A DNA stretch of 64,000 nucleotides. Origin: Nocardioides oleivorans (lineage in GTDB: Bacteria > Actinomycetota > Actinomycetes > Propionibacteriales > Nocardioidaceae). Of the stretch, positions 1 to 9,872 are shown in pieces; position 1 is the first letter of the stretch; the number at the start of each line of letters is the position of its first letter. Below the pieces are notes generated by a model that had not been told where the DNA came from, did no database searches, and saw nothing but the letters and a program-made list of their open reading frames with translations. The DNA lies in assembly GCF_004137255.1 (NCBI RefSeq), contig NZ_SDWT01000001.1, forward strand, positions 2,790,001 to 2,854,000, given 5' to 3'. Both the position numbers and the translations under genes were made by a program.

Positions 1-201
1 ATCGAGGGCCAGCGCTGCATCGAGGGCTTCCGCTCCCTGGCCGGCGCCACCGACCCCACCACCGCCGCTCCCGGCACCGTCCGCGGCGACCTCGGCCGCG
101 ACTGGGGCCTCGCCGTCCAGCAGAACCTCGTCCACGGCTCCGACTCCGAGGAGTCCGCCGCGCGCGAGATCGGGATTTGGTTCCCCGAGCTGACGCGCTG
201 A
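1..201 (+). CDS. ndk: Nucleoside diphosphate kinase, C-terminal part (5' end outside window)
   Basis: Open from base 1 to TGA at 199-201; about 66 residues remain. The family hallmark NLVHGSDS is present, and its His (codon at 133-135) is the phosphorylated catalytic residue that transfers the gamma-phosphate from ATP to other nucleoside diphosphates. The upstream substrate-specificity segment and the C-terminal [10 protein letters not shown] also match Ndk. Cytoplasmic enzyme of NTP pool balance. Ndk directly upstream of mreB is a common actinobacterial order. Only the start is missing; nothing suggests a broken gene. Confidence 0.95.
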   Translation: MEGQRCIEGFRSLAGATDPTTAAPGTVRGDLGRDWGLAVQQNLVHGSDSEESAAREIGIWFPELTR

Positions 202-221
202 GCGCGAGCCCGCTCGCGCTC
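200..221 (+). terminator. Hairpin just after ndk
   Basis: A 9-bp perfect GC-rich inverted repeat (200-208 with 213-221, loop of 4) starts in the ndk stop codon. No T-run follows, as is usual in high-GC actinobacteria. It probably ends or attenuates ndk transcription ahead of the mre operon. Confidence 0.5.
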
Positions 222-337
222 GAGCGGGGTCGATCGGGGCAGCGGTCACCCCAGGTGCACCGCTTGGGGGCCGCCCTCGTCACATCAGCCACATCCGCCT
301 CGCGCGTGTCCTACCGCGAACCGGGCGGGGACGTACC

Positions 338-343
338 TAACCT
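338..343 (+). promoter_or_regulatory. Candidate -10 element for the mreB operon
   Basis: TAACCT in the 212-base gap between ndk and mreB, about 70 bases before the mreB start. It matches the TANNNT actinobacterial -10 pattern, but no clear -35 box is visible. The rest of the gap shows nothing else I can name. Confidence 0.3.
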
Positions 344-413
344 GAGCGTGGGTCGGCAGCACCGCTGACCCACCTTCCCCGGTACGTCCCGACCTGCAAG
401 GGCAGCAGCGGAA

Positions 414-1442
414 ATGGCACACAGCATCATCGGCCGAGACATGGCCGTCGACCTCGGCACCGCCAACACGCTGGTCTATGTCCGCGGCAAGGGCGTGGTG
501 CTCGACGAGCCGTCGGTCGTCGCGATGAACACCACCAACGGCGAGGTGCTCGCCGTGGGACACGAGGCGAAGCGGATGATCGGGCGCACGCCCGACAACA
601 TCGCCGCCATCCGGCCGCTCAAGGACGGCGTCATCGCCGACTTCGAGGCGACCGAGCAGATGCTGCGCTACTTCATCCACCAGGTGCACCGCCGCCGCTA
701 CTTCGCCAAGCCGCGCATGGTGATCTGCGTGCCGAGCGGGATCACCGCGGTCGAGCAGCGTGCGGTGAAGGAGGCCGGCTACCAGGCCGGTGCCCGCCGG
801 GTCTACATCGTCGAGGAGCCGATGGCCGCCGCGATCGGCGCCGGGCTCCCCGTCCACGAGGCCACCGGCAACATGGTGGTCGACGTCGGCGGCGGCACGA
901 CCGAGGTCGCCGTGATCAGCCTCGGCGGCATCGTCACCAGCCTGTCGGTGCGCACCGCGGGCGACCGGATCGACCAGACGATCATCGCGTGGATGAAGAA
1001 GGAGTACTCCCTCATGCTGGGGGAGCGCACCGCCGAGGAGATGAAGATGTCCCTCGGCTCGGCCTTCCCGCTGCCGAGCGAGCCGGACGCCGAGATCCGC
1101 GGCCGCGACATGGTCTCGGGCCTGCCGCGCACCGTCGTCGTCTCGAGCGCCGAGCTCCGCCAGGCGATCGAGGAGCCGATCCACAACATCATCGACGCCG
1201 TCCGCACCACCCTCGACCAGACCCCGCCCGAGCTCGCCGGCGACATCATGGACCGCGGCATCGTCCTCACCGGGGGCGGCGCGATGCTGCGCGGCCTCGA
1301 CGAGCGGCTGCGCCACGAGACCGGGATGCCGGTCCACGTCGCCGACGACCCGCTGTCGTCGGTCGCCTACGGCGCGGGCAAGTGCGTGGAGGAGTTCGAG
1401 GCGCTCCAGCAGGTCCTGGTCTCCGACGTGCGGCGCTTCTGA
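414..1442 (+). CDS. mreB: Rod-shape determining protein MreB (actin homologue)
   Basis: 342 residues, the normal MreB length. It has the actin-fold ATP-binding signatures DLGTANTLVY near the N-terminus (phosphate 1), DVGGGTTEVAV starting at D157 (phosphate 2) and LTGGGAMLRGLD near the C-terminus (adenosine region). MreB polymerises on the inner face of the membrane and positions elongation-phase wall synthesis. ATG at 414 is chosen because MAHSIIGRDMAVDLGT is the standard N-terminus. It is first in a tight operon: its stop overlaps the mreC start by one base, and mreC, mreD, PBP2 and RodA follow. Confidence 0.97.
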   Translation: MAHSIIGRDMAVDLGTANTLVYVRGKGVVLDEPSVVAMNTTNGEVLAVGHEAKRMIGRTPDNIAAIRPLKDGVIADFEATEQMLRYFIHQVHRRRYFAKPRMVICVPSGITAVEQRAVKEAGYQAGARRVYIVEEPMAAAIGAGLPVHEATGNMVVDVGGGTTEVAVISLGGIVTSLSVRTAGDRIDQTIIAWMKKEYSLMLGERTAEEMKMSLGSAFPLPSEPDAEIRGRDMVSGLPRTVVVSSAELRQAIEEPIHNIIDAVRTTLDQTPPELAGDIMDRGIVLTGGGAMLRGLDERLRHETGMPVHVADDPLSSVAYGAGKCVEEFEALQQVLVSDVRRF

Positions 1443-2395
1443 TGGCGCCCAGCCTGATGCGCGGCCTCTCCTCGCAGGCCGGGCGCGAGCGTCGCTGGAC
1501 CGGCCTCGACCGGCTGGAGCAGCGCAACCGCCCCCCGCGCTCGCTGCTCGTGGCGCTGGTCCTGGCCAGCATCACGTTCATCACCCTCGACGTCTCCGGC
1601 GGCGGCAGCTCGCCGCTCGAGCCCGTCCGGCGCGCCGTCGGCGAGGCGTTCGGACCGGCCGAGGCGGCCGCCGACGCCGCCGTGCGCCCCTTCACCGCCG
1701 TGCCGGCCTGGTTCCGCAGCAAGGGCGACCTCCGCGACCAGGTCCGCGACCTCGAGGCCAGCAACGCCGAGCTGAAGAGCCAGGTCGAGCTCGCCGGCTT
1801 CGACCGCAACCGCCTGGAGCAGTACGACGGACTCACGAGCGCGGCCGAGGACCTCGGGTCCGCCCTCGTCCCGGCCCGCGTGGTCGCGGTCGGCTCGCGC
1901 CAGTCGCAGAGCTTCACCGTGACCATCGACGCCGGCTCCGAGTCCGGGGTCGGTCCCGACATGACGGTCGTCAACAACGACGGGCTGGTCGGCCGGGTCC
2001 TGCGGGTCACCCGCAGCACGGCCACCGTGCTGCTCATCATCGACCCCGACTCGACCGTCGGCGGCCGGGTCGGCTCGAGCATGGAGATCGGCTTCGTCAC
2101 CGGCAGCGGGTCGCTCACCTCCGACGCCGCCCTCGACCTCCGCCTCGTCGACGACGCGTCGGTCCCCGCGCGCGACGACACGGTCGTCACGTGGGGGAGC
2201 ACCACCGGTCCCTACGCGCCCGGCGTGCCGATCGGCACGATCACCGAGGTCTACAGCTCGGTGCGCGAGGCCTCCCAGCGCGCGGTCGTGAAGCCGTTCG
2301 TCGACTTCTCCGCGCTCGACGTCGTCGGCGTGATGGTGCCCAGCGGCTCGACCAGCGACCGGGCGATCGTCGAGGCGGACGGGAGCCTGCGATGA
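1442..2395 (+). CDS. mreC: Rod-shape determining protein MreC
   Basis: 317 residues. A short basic cytoplasmic N-terminus is followed by one membrane segment (about residues 34-52), a coiled coil (about 90-125, DLRDQVRDLEASNAELKSQV), and the beta-rich MreC domain up to the end. MreC is the extracytoplasmic scaffold that binds and activates PBP2 in the elongasome. ATG at 1442 overlaps the mreB stop and is the first start that excludes mreB sequence. The gene overlaps mreD by 4 bases (ATGA), implying translational coupling. Confidence 0.95.
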   Translation: MAPSLMRGLSSQAGRERRWTGLDRLEQRNRPPRSLLVALVLASITFITLDVSGGGSSPLEPVRRAVGEAFGPAEAAADAAVRPFTAVPAWFRSKGDLRDQVRDLEASNAELKSQVELAGFDRNRLEQYDGLTSAAEDLGSALVPARVVAVGSRQSQSFTVTIDAGSESGVGPDMTVVNNDGLVGRVLRVTRSTATVLLIIDPDSTVGGRVGSSMEIGFVTGSGSLTSDAALDLRLVDDASVPARDDTVVTWGSTTGPYAPGVPIGTITEVYSSVREASQRAVVKPFVDFSALDVVGVMVPSGSTSDRAIVEADGSLR

Positions 2396-2904
2396 CGTAC
2401 CTCCGCTGGGCCGCCGCTCTCGCCGCGGTCGTCGTCGCGACGGTCCTCCAGGTCACGCTCTTCCCGCACGTCGCCTGGCACGGCATCGTGCCCAACCTCG
2501 CGCTGCTCGTGGTGGTCGCGGCCGCGCTCACCGTGGAGGCGCCCTTCGCGCTCGTCCTCGGGTTCGTCGCCGGCCTGACGCTCGACCTCGCACCGCCCGC
2601 CGACCACCTCGCCGGCCGCTGGGCCCTCGCGCTCACGATCGCCGCCTTCGTGGCAGCCCGCGTGCGGCAGGACCAGAAGCCGACGGCCGTCGCCGTCGTC
2701 GGCACGGTCGCCGCGTCGTCGTTCGTCGCGACCTCGCTCTTCGCGCTGAGCGGGGTGCTCCTCAAGGACCCGACGATGTCGATCTCGGGTCTCCTGGAGG
2801 TCGTCCTGGTCGCCGTCGTGTGGGACGTCCTGCTGACGCCCTTCGTGCTGCCGCCGCTCATGAGGCTCTTCGCCCGTCTGAGCCCCCAGTGGGCGACCCC
2901 GTGA
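2392..2904 (+). CDS. mreD: Rod-shape determining protein MreD
   Basis: 170 residues, almost entirely hydrophobic, with five to six membrane segments and the family pattern of a long basic loop (VRQDQKPTA) in the middle. MreD is the integral membrane partner of MreC in the elongasome. The start ATG overlaps the mreC stop as ATGA. The position between mreC and a class B PBP supports the call, since MreD sequences themselves are weakly conserved. Confidence 0.92.
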   Translation: MTYLRWAAALAAVVVATVLQVTLFPHVAWHGIVPNLALLVVVAAALTVEAPFALVLGFVAGLTLDLAPPADHLAGRWALALTIAAFVAARVRQDQKPTAVAVVGTVAASSFVATSLFALSGVLLKDPTMSISGLLEVVLVAVVWDVLLTPFVLPPLMRLFARLSPQWATP

Positions 2905-5027
2905 GCGCACCCACGACGGCCCGGAGCACGAGGAGCCGGCTGCGCCTCGTCGTCGTCCAGGTGCTCGCGTTCTCGTTGTTCGCGACCCTCTTCGTCCGGC
3001 TCTACTACCTGCAGGTCATCGGCGGCGACGCCTACCAGGCGCAGGCGGCGAACCAGTCCGTCCGCGACATCGTCGTGCAGCCGCAGCGAGGCCTGATCCT
3101 CGACAGCCAGGGCCGCCCGCTCGTCGCCAACCGCACCTCGTGGGTCATCTCGGTCGACCGGACGCTCCTCGGCAAGCTCGACGAGGGCTCCCGCACCGAG
3201 CTGGTCCGCCGGGTCGCGGTCGTCGTCGGCGAGAAGCCCGCCGACGTCGAGGCCAGCCTCGTCACCTGCGGCGACCCCGGCAGCGTGAAGGACGTCTGCT
3301 GGAACGGCTCGCCCTACCAGCCCGTCCCGGTCGCCTCCGACGTCTCCAAGGACGTCGCGCTCCGTGTGCTCGAGCAGCCCGAGGACTACCCCGGCGTCGT
3401 GGCCGCGCAGCAGAGCGTGCGGTCCTACCCGCGCCCGTTCGGGATCAACCTCGCCCACGTCCTCGGCTACCTCAGCCCGGTCACCGAGGACGAGTACGAC
3501 CTCGCCGTCGACAAGGACGACGAGTCGCTCAACGGCGCCTCGGTCGTCGGTCGCGCCGGTGTCGAGAAGCAGTACGACGAGTGGTTGCGCGGGCTGCCCG
3601 GCTACCGCCGCGTGGCCGTCGACTCGATGGGCCGCGTGCTCGGCGACGACTCCACGGTCGAGAGCACCCCCGGCGACACGCTGGTCACCTCGATCGACGC
3701 GAAGGTCCAGGCGGTGGTCGAGAAGCAGCTCGCCGAGCGCATCGCGACGCAGCGGGCGACCGTCGACCCGGTGACCGGCCGGAAGTTCGAGGCCGACTCG
3801 GGCGCCGCGGTGGTCCTCGACGCGAAGACCGGCCGGGTCGTCGCGATGGCCAGCCAGCCGACGTACGACCCCGACGTCTGGACCGGCGGCATCAGCGAGA
3901 AGGAGCTCCAGCGCCTCTACTCCGAGGAGGCCGGCACCCCGCTGCTCTCGCGCGCGACGCAGGGCCAGTTCGCCCCCGGCTCGACGTGGAAGCCGTTCAT
4001 GACCGCGGGCGCGCTGACGAACGGCTACTCCATGGACACGGTGCTGCCGTGCTCGTCGGGCTTCCAGGTCGGCAACCGCGTCTTCAAGAACCACGAGTCG
4101 GCGGCCGAGGGCAACATCGGCTTCGCCCGTGCGCTCGAGGTCTCCTGCAACACGTTCTTCTACCGGATCGGCTACGACTTCTGGCAGAGGTTCGGGAGCG
4201 ACCCGGCCGACATCAACGCCAAGGACCCGCTCGTCGCGATCGCCAAGGAGTTCGGCTTCGGCTCGCGCACCGGCATCGACCTGCCCGGCGAGGCGCCCGG
4301 CCGCATCGCCGACCGCAGGTGGAAGCAGGCCTACTACGAGTCGCAGAAGGGCTACTACTGCGACCTCGCCAGCTTGCCGCAGGACGACCGCACCAGCGAC
4401 TTCGTCTACACGTTCGCCCGCGAGTTCTGCCTCGAGGGCAACCTCTACCGCGCCGGCGACGCGGTGAACTTCTCGATCGGCCAGGGCGACACCATCGTCA
4501 CGCCGCTCCAGCTCGCCCGCGCCTACGCCGCCCTCAGCAACGGCGGCACCCTCTACGCGCCGACCGTCGCCAAGGCGATCGTCAGCCCCGAGGGCAAGGT
4601 GCTGCGTCGGATCGCGCCGCGCAAGGTCGCGAAGGTGGACGTCCCGCAGAAGTACATCGACTTCATCGACTCCGCCCTCCAGGGCGTCACCAGTGTCGGC
4701 ACGATGGCGTGGAAGATGGGCGGCTTCCCGCTCGACCAGGTCACCGTCCGCTCCAAGACCGGCTCGGCCGAGGTCTACGGCAAGCAGTCGACCGGCTGGG
4801 TCGCCTCCTACACCAAGGACTACGTCGTGGTGATGATGATCAGCCAGGCCGGCACCGGCTCGGGCTCCACGGGTGACGGCATCCGGGCGATCTGGGAGGC
4901 GTTGTACGGCGTCGAGGGCGAGGCCGTGCGTCCGGCACGCGCCGCGACGCCCGGCACGCTGCCGCCCACGAAGCTGCCCCAGTTCCTGAAGGACGGCTCG
5001 ATCATGCCGCCGGCCGTGGGGGAGTGA
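2901..5027 (+). CDS. mrdA: Penicillin-binding protein 2 (elongation transpeptidase)
   Basis: 708 residues from the GTG at 2901, which overlaps the mreD stop (GTGA). One N-terminal membrane anchor (about residues 12-32) is followed by the PBP dimerisation domain and a transpeptidase domain with all three active-site motifs: S361-T-W-K364 (acylated serine), S415-C-N417 and K619-T-G621. It cross-links peptidoglycan outside the membrane together with the RodA glycosyltransferase encoded 4 bases downstream. There is a Cys-containing insertion between the second and third motifs (YYCDLASL, EFCLEG), seen in actinobacterial members. No PASTA repeats. Confidence 0.95.
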   Translation: MSAPTTARSTRSRLRLVVVQVLAFSLFATLFVRLYYLQVIGGDAYQAQAANQSVRDIVVQPQRGLILDSQGRPLVANRTSWVISVDRTLLGKLDEGSRTELVRRVAVVVGEKPADVEASLVTCGDPGSVKDVCWNGSPYQPVPVASDVSKDVALRVLEQPEDYPGVVAAQQSVRSYPRPFGINLAHVLGYLSPVTEDEYDLAVDKDDESLNGASVVGRAGVEKQYDEWLRGLPGYRRVAVDSMGRVLGDDSTVESTPGDTLVTSIDAKVQAVVEKQLAERIATQRATVDPVTGRKFEADSGAAVVLDAKTGRVVAMASQPTYDPDVWTGGISEKELQRLYSEEAGTPLLSRATQGQFAPGSTWKPFMTAGALTNGYSMDTVLPCSSGFQVGNRVFKNHESAAEGNIGFARALEVSCNTFFYRIGYDFWQRFGSDPADINAKDPLVAIAKEFGFGSRTGIDLPGEAPGRIADRRWKQAYYESQKGYYCDLASLPQDDRTSDFVYTFAREFCLEGNLYRAGDAVNFSIGQGDTIVTPLQLARAYAALSNGGTLYAPTVAKAIVSPEGKVLRRIAPRKVAKVDVPQKYIDFIDSALQGVTSVGTMAWKMGGFPLDQVTVRSKTGSAEVYGKQSTGWVASYTKDYVVVMMISQAGTGSGSTGDGIRAIWEALYGVEGEAVRPARAATPGTLPPTKLPQFLKDGSIMPPAVGE

Positions 5028-5031
5028 CGCC

Positions 5032-6210
5032 ATGACGATCCTGCAGACCCGCCCGACCCGCACGGGCCAGACCACCAGCAGCCTCCGCGCCCCCGGTCTC
5101 GACTGGCTGCTGATGGCGGCGTCCCTGGCGCTCGTCGCGCTGGGCACGCTGCTCGTCTGGTCGGCGACCTCGACCCGCGCCGACCTCACCGGCGGGGACG
5201 CCGACGCCTACCTCCGCAAGCAGCTCGTCAACGTCGCGATCGGCCTGGTGCTGATGGTCGCGGTCATGGCCACCGACCACCGGTGGGTGCGCATCCTGGC
5301 CCCACTGGCCTACGTCGCCAGCGTCGGCGGCCTCGTGATGGTGCTCGTGGCGGGCAGCACGATCAACGGCTCGCGCTCGTGGCTCCAGGTCGGTGGGATG
5401 TCGATCCAGCCGTCGGAGTTCGCCAAGCTCGCCGTCGTGATCGGCATGGCCCTCGTCGTCGCCGAACGCACCGAACGGCGGTGGGGCCGCACCGTCGGCA
5501 GCCTCGAGGTCGTCGCCATGCTGGCGATCGCCGGGGTGCCGGCGGCGCTGATCCTGCTCCAGCCCGACCTCGGCACGATGCTGGTGCTCTCGGCCACCGT
5601 CTTCGGCGTCCTCGCGATCGCCGGGGCGGGCCGGCTGTGGCTCGGCGGGCTCACCCTCGGAGCCGTCGCCGGTGCTGCCGTCGCGGTGGCCGGAGGCGTG
5701 CTCAAGCCCTACCAGGTCGACCGGTTCCTCGCCTTCACCAACCCCGACCTCGACCCGCGCGGGGCGGGCTACAACGTCGAGCAGGCGCGCATCGCCGTCG
5801 GCAACGGCGGCCTCTTCGGCCAGGGCCTCTTCGAGGGCTCGCAGACCCGCTCCGGGTTCGTCCCCGAGCAGCACACCGACTTCATCTTCACCGTCGCCGG
5901 TGAGGAGCTCGGCCTCGTCGGCGCAGGCGTGCTGATCCTGCTGCTGGCCGTGGTGATCTGGCGCGCGCTGGCGATCTCCGCCCAGGCGGGCGACCTCTTC
6001 GGCCGGGTGGCTGCGGCAGGCATCGCGTGCTGGTTCGGCTTCCAGGCCTTCCAGAACATCGGCATGTGCCTGGGCATCATGCCCGTCACCGGCGTCCCGC
6101 TGCCGTTCGTGTCCTACGGCGGCAGCTCGCTCTTCGCCGGCATGCTCGCCCTCGGGCTGCTGCAGAACATCCACCTGCGCTCGACGACGCCACGGCACCA
6201 GGGCCGCTAG
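5032..6210 (+). CDS. rodA: RodA, SEDS-family peptidoglycan glycosyltransferase
   Basis: 392 residues with about ten membrane segments. SEDS hallmarks are present: INGSRSWLQVGGMSIQPSE, the catalytic-loop Asp in QPDLGTM, GLFGQGLFEGSQT, VPEQHTDFIF and the PLPFVSYGGSS motif near the C-terminus. It polymerises lipid II outside the membrane for PBP2. ATG at 5032 lies 4 bases after the PBP2 stop. Its TAG stop (6208-6210) shares the palindrome CTAG with the stop of the convergent gene. Confidence 0.95.
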   Translation: MTILQTRPTRTGQTTSSLRAPGLDWLLMAASLALVALGTLLVWSATSTRADLTGGDADAYLRKQLVNVAIGLVLMVAVMATDHRWVRILAPLAYVASVGGLVMVLVAGSTINGSRSWLQVGGMSIQPSEFAKLAVVIGMALVVAERTERRWGRTVGSLEVVAMLAIAGVPAALILLQPDLGTMLVLSATVFGVLAIAGAGRLWLGGLTLGAVAGAAVAVAGGVLKPYQVDRFLAFTNPDLDPRGAGYNVEQARIAVGNGGLFGQGLFEGSQTRSGFVPEQHTDFIFTVAGEELGLVGAGVLILLLAVVIWRALAISAQAGDLFGRVAAAGIACWFGFQAFQNIGMCLGIMPVTGVPLPFVSYGGSSLFAGMLALGLLQNIHLRSTTPRHQGR

Positions 6211-7193
6211 CCCTTCCCCGAGTCCTCGCCGGAGTCCTCACCCGAGTCCTCGCCTGAGGTCTTCGTGCACGTGTCCGGGGCCCGGAGGCGTACGTCGGCC
6301 CAGAGCCGGTTGTGGTCGGAGGCACCCGAGGGCGCGACCTGGCTGAGGAGCGGCTTGAGGCCGCGCACGAAGAGGTAGTCGATCTTCCTGCCGCCACGGC
6401 TGGTCTCCTCGCGACCGACGCCGGAGGTCGTCCAGGTGTCGGTGAGCTCGCGCCCGATCGTGGCGACCGCGGCGGAGGCGGGCCAGGCGTTGAGGTCGCC
6501 GCCGAGCACGATCGGGAGGTCGTCGTCGGCGAGGACGCCGGCGACCTGCTGCGCCTGTGCGAGGCGTACGGCGGGGCGGGTGGCGTCGAGGTGCGTGTTG
6601 TAGACCCGCACCGGACGGCCGTCGACGTCGATGGTCACCCACTGGAGGCCGCGGGCCTCGGAGCGCGGGTTGCGCACGAGCGGGATGCGCCCCTGCTGCA
6701 CGACGTCGTACTTGCTGAGGATGAGCGTGCCGTACTGGCCCGAGCCACGCACGAGGTTGGAGCTGAAGGACCCGTCCATCCCGACCGCGTCGGCGAGCAC
6801 CTCGGCCTGGTCGACCGACCCCGTCCGCAGCATCTTCCGGTCGACCTCCTGCAGCAGCACGATGTCGGGGTCGAGCTCGAGGATCTCCTCGGCGATCGCG
6901 TTGAGGGTCCCGGTGGAGCGGTGCGTGTTGAACGACAGCAGCCGCAGCTCCAGGGGCTGGCGGAACTGCTGGCAGACCAGCTCCTCCAGTCCGGCAGGCG
7001 GGGACGGGACGGTCTCGGCGTCGGTGGGCCCCTCGCTGGGCTCCACCACCACCGAGTCGCTCGGGGTGACCTCGGCCTGCCCGGGGGCGTCGGAGGGCTC
7101 CTCGGGACTGTTGTCGCGGAGGAACAGCAACGCCAGCGCCGCCACGATCACCACGACTGCCCCGATGCGCAGCCACTCCTCGCGCCGACCCAT
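6207..7193 (-). CDS. Membrane-anchored endonuclease/exonuclease/phosphatase family protein
   Basis: 328 residues. One N-terminal membrane segment (about residues 9-26) and an acidic Pro/Ser-rich spacer are followed by an EEP-fold domain with LLSFNTHRS, LLQEVD, NTHLDA, GGDLNAW and SDHNRLW, which supply the Mg-binding and catalytic Asn, Glu, Asp and His residues. Such enzymes cut phosphodiester bonds in nucleic acids, lipids or inositol phosphates; the substrate cannot be told from sequence. It probably faces outward. The C-terminus ends in four copies of a GEDS-type unit encoded by 12-base tandem repeats (about 6219-6260). ATG at 7193 precedes MGRREEWLR. Convergent with rodA. Confidence 0.85.
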   Translation of the reverse strand: MGRREEWLRIGAVVVIVAALALLFLRDNSPEEPSDAPGQAEVTPSDSVVVEPSEGPTDAETVPSPPAGLEELVCQQFRQPLELRLLSFNTHRSTGTLNAIAEEILELDPDIVLLQEVDRKMLRTGSVDQAEVLADAVGMDGSFSSNLVRGSGQYGTLILSKYDVVQQGRIPLVRNPRSEARGLQWVTIDVDGRPVRVYNTHLDATRPAVRLAQAQQVAGVLADDDLPIVLGGDLNAWPASAAVATIGRELTDTWTTSGVGREETSRGGRKIDYLFVRGLKPLLSQVAPSGASDHNRLWADVRLRAPDTCTKTSGEDSGEDSGEDSGKG

Positions 7194-7255
7194 CGTCCCC
7201 CCTCGGTCCCGGTCCGCCGCTGGTCCGTGGTTAGGCCCCTCCGGGCGCGGCGACG

Positions 7256-7261
7256 TAACCT
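7256..7261 (+). promoter_or_regulatory. Candidate -10 element for the radical SAM gene
   Basis: TAACCT lies 67 bases before the ATG at 7329, so the mRNA would carry a leader of about 60 bases. The gap between the divergent genes at 7193 and 7329 is short, so this is the likely promoter region. Confidence 0.4.
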
Positions 7262-7328
7262 TGATGATCGCCCATCGGGCCAACCTTCCCCGCATTGCCC
7301 GCCACCACAGATCGAGGTGTTCGCAGCC

Positions 7329-9302
<1,974 letters not shown>

Positions 9303-9398
9303 CCCTCGAGTGACGGGCTGCGGCGCTCGCCCACCTGCCCCGACGCGTACGACGACTCCGGGCGCGTCGCGGCGACCGGGGACGGGCGCGCGCTGAGG

Positions 9399-9404
9399 TA
9401 GCCT
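9399..9404 (+). promoter_or_regulatory. Candidate -10 element upstream of the coiled-coil gene
   Basis: TAGCCT about 45 bases before the ATG at 9450, in the 147-base gap after the radical SAM gene. It probably drives the coiled-coil and GT2 gene pair. Confidence 0.35.
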
Positions 9405-9449
9405 CGACCGCCGACGTAGTGGGTGCAGCAGTGACGGGACAGGAACACG

Positions 9450-9872
9450 ATGGGTGACGATCAGCAGGTCCGCGCCTCGGCGACAGGCTCCGGTGCTGTC
9501 GCGGGCGACGACGACGTGGCAGCCGGGTTGCGCGAGCAGGTGCGCCTGCTCGAGCGGCAGCTGCTCGAGGCGCGCCAGGCCGCGCTGGTCAGCCGTGACC
9601 ACGTCGTCGGCATCGAGGCCGAGATCGGCCGCCAGAACGCCGACATCGTGCGCCTCCACGTCGAGGTGCGCCGGCTGAGCGCCCGGGCGAAGCGGCTGGG
9701 CGAGCGCAAGGACGCCCAGGCCAAGCGCATCACCGAGCTGCAGGACAAGCTCGGGGCCGCCCGCAAGAGCAGTGCCACCCTCACCCGACGCGTCGGCGAG
9801 CTCGAGGCCGTCGCCGCGCGTCCGTCGTTCGCGCGCCGGGTCGCCCGCCGGCTGCGGGGATCGGGCCGATGA
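9450..9872 (+). CDS. Coiled-coil protein coupled to a glycosyltransferase
   Basis: 140 residues with no domain I recognise. After an acidic, flexible 25-residue start, residues 26-120 form an almost continuous heptad pattern (LREQVRLLERQLLEARQ, IEAEIGRQNADIVRL), then a very basic tail (FARRVARRLRGSGR). No signal peptide or membrane segment. Its stop overlaps the GT2 start by 4 bases (ATGA), so the two are probably made together. A scaffold or membrane-association helper for the glycosyltransferase is plausible but is inference from position only. Confidence 0.75.
   Translation: MGDDQQVRASATGSGAVAGDDDVAAGLREQVRLLERQLLEARQAALVSRDHVVGIEAEIGRQNADIVRLHVEVRRLSARAKRLGERKDAQAKRITELQDKLGAARKSSATLTRRVGELEAVAARPSFARRVARRLRGSGR

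Noticed and set aside
2241-5189. 982-residue minus-strand reading frame opposite mreD-PBP2
   Set aside because: Arg/Val/Asp-rich antisense shadow; the plus-strand genes carry all family motifs.
9303-9449. tRNA or small RNA gene in the gap after the radical SAM gene
   Set aside because: No cloverleaf or strong hairpin; only a TANNNT element was found.
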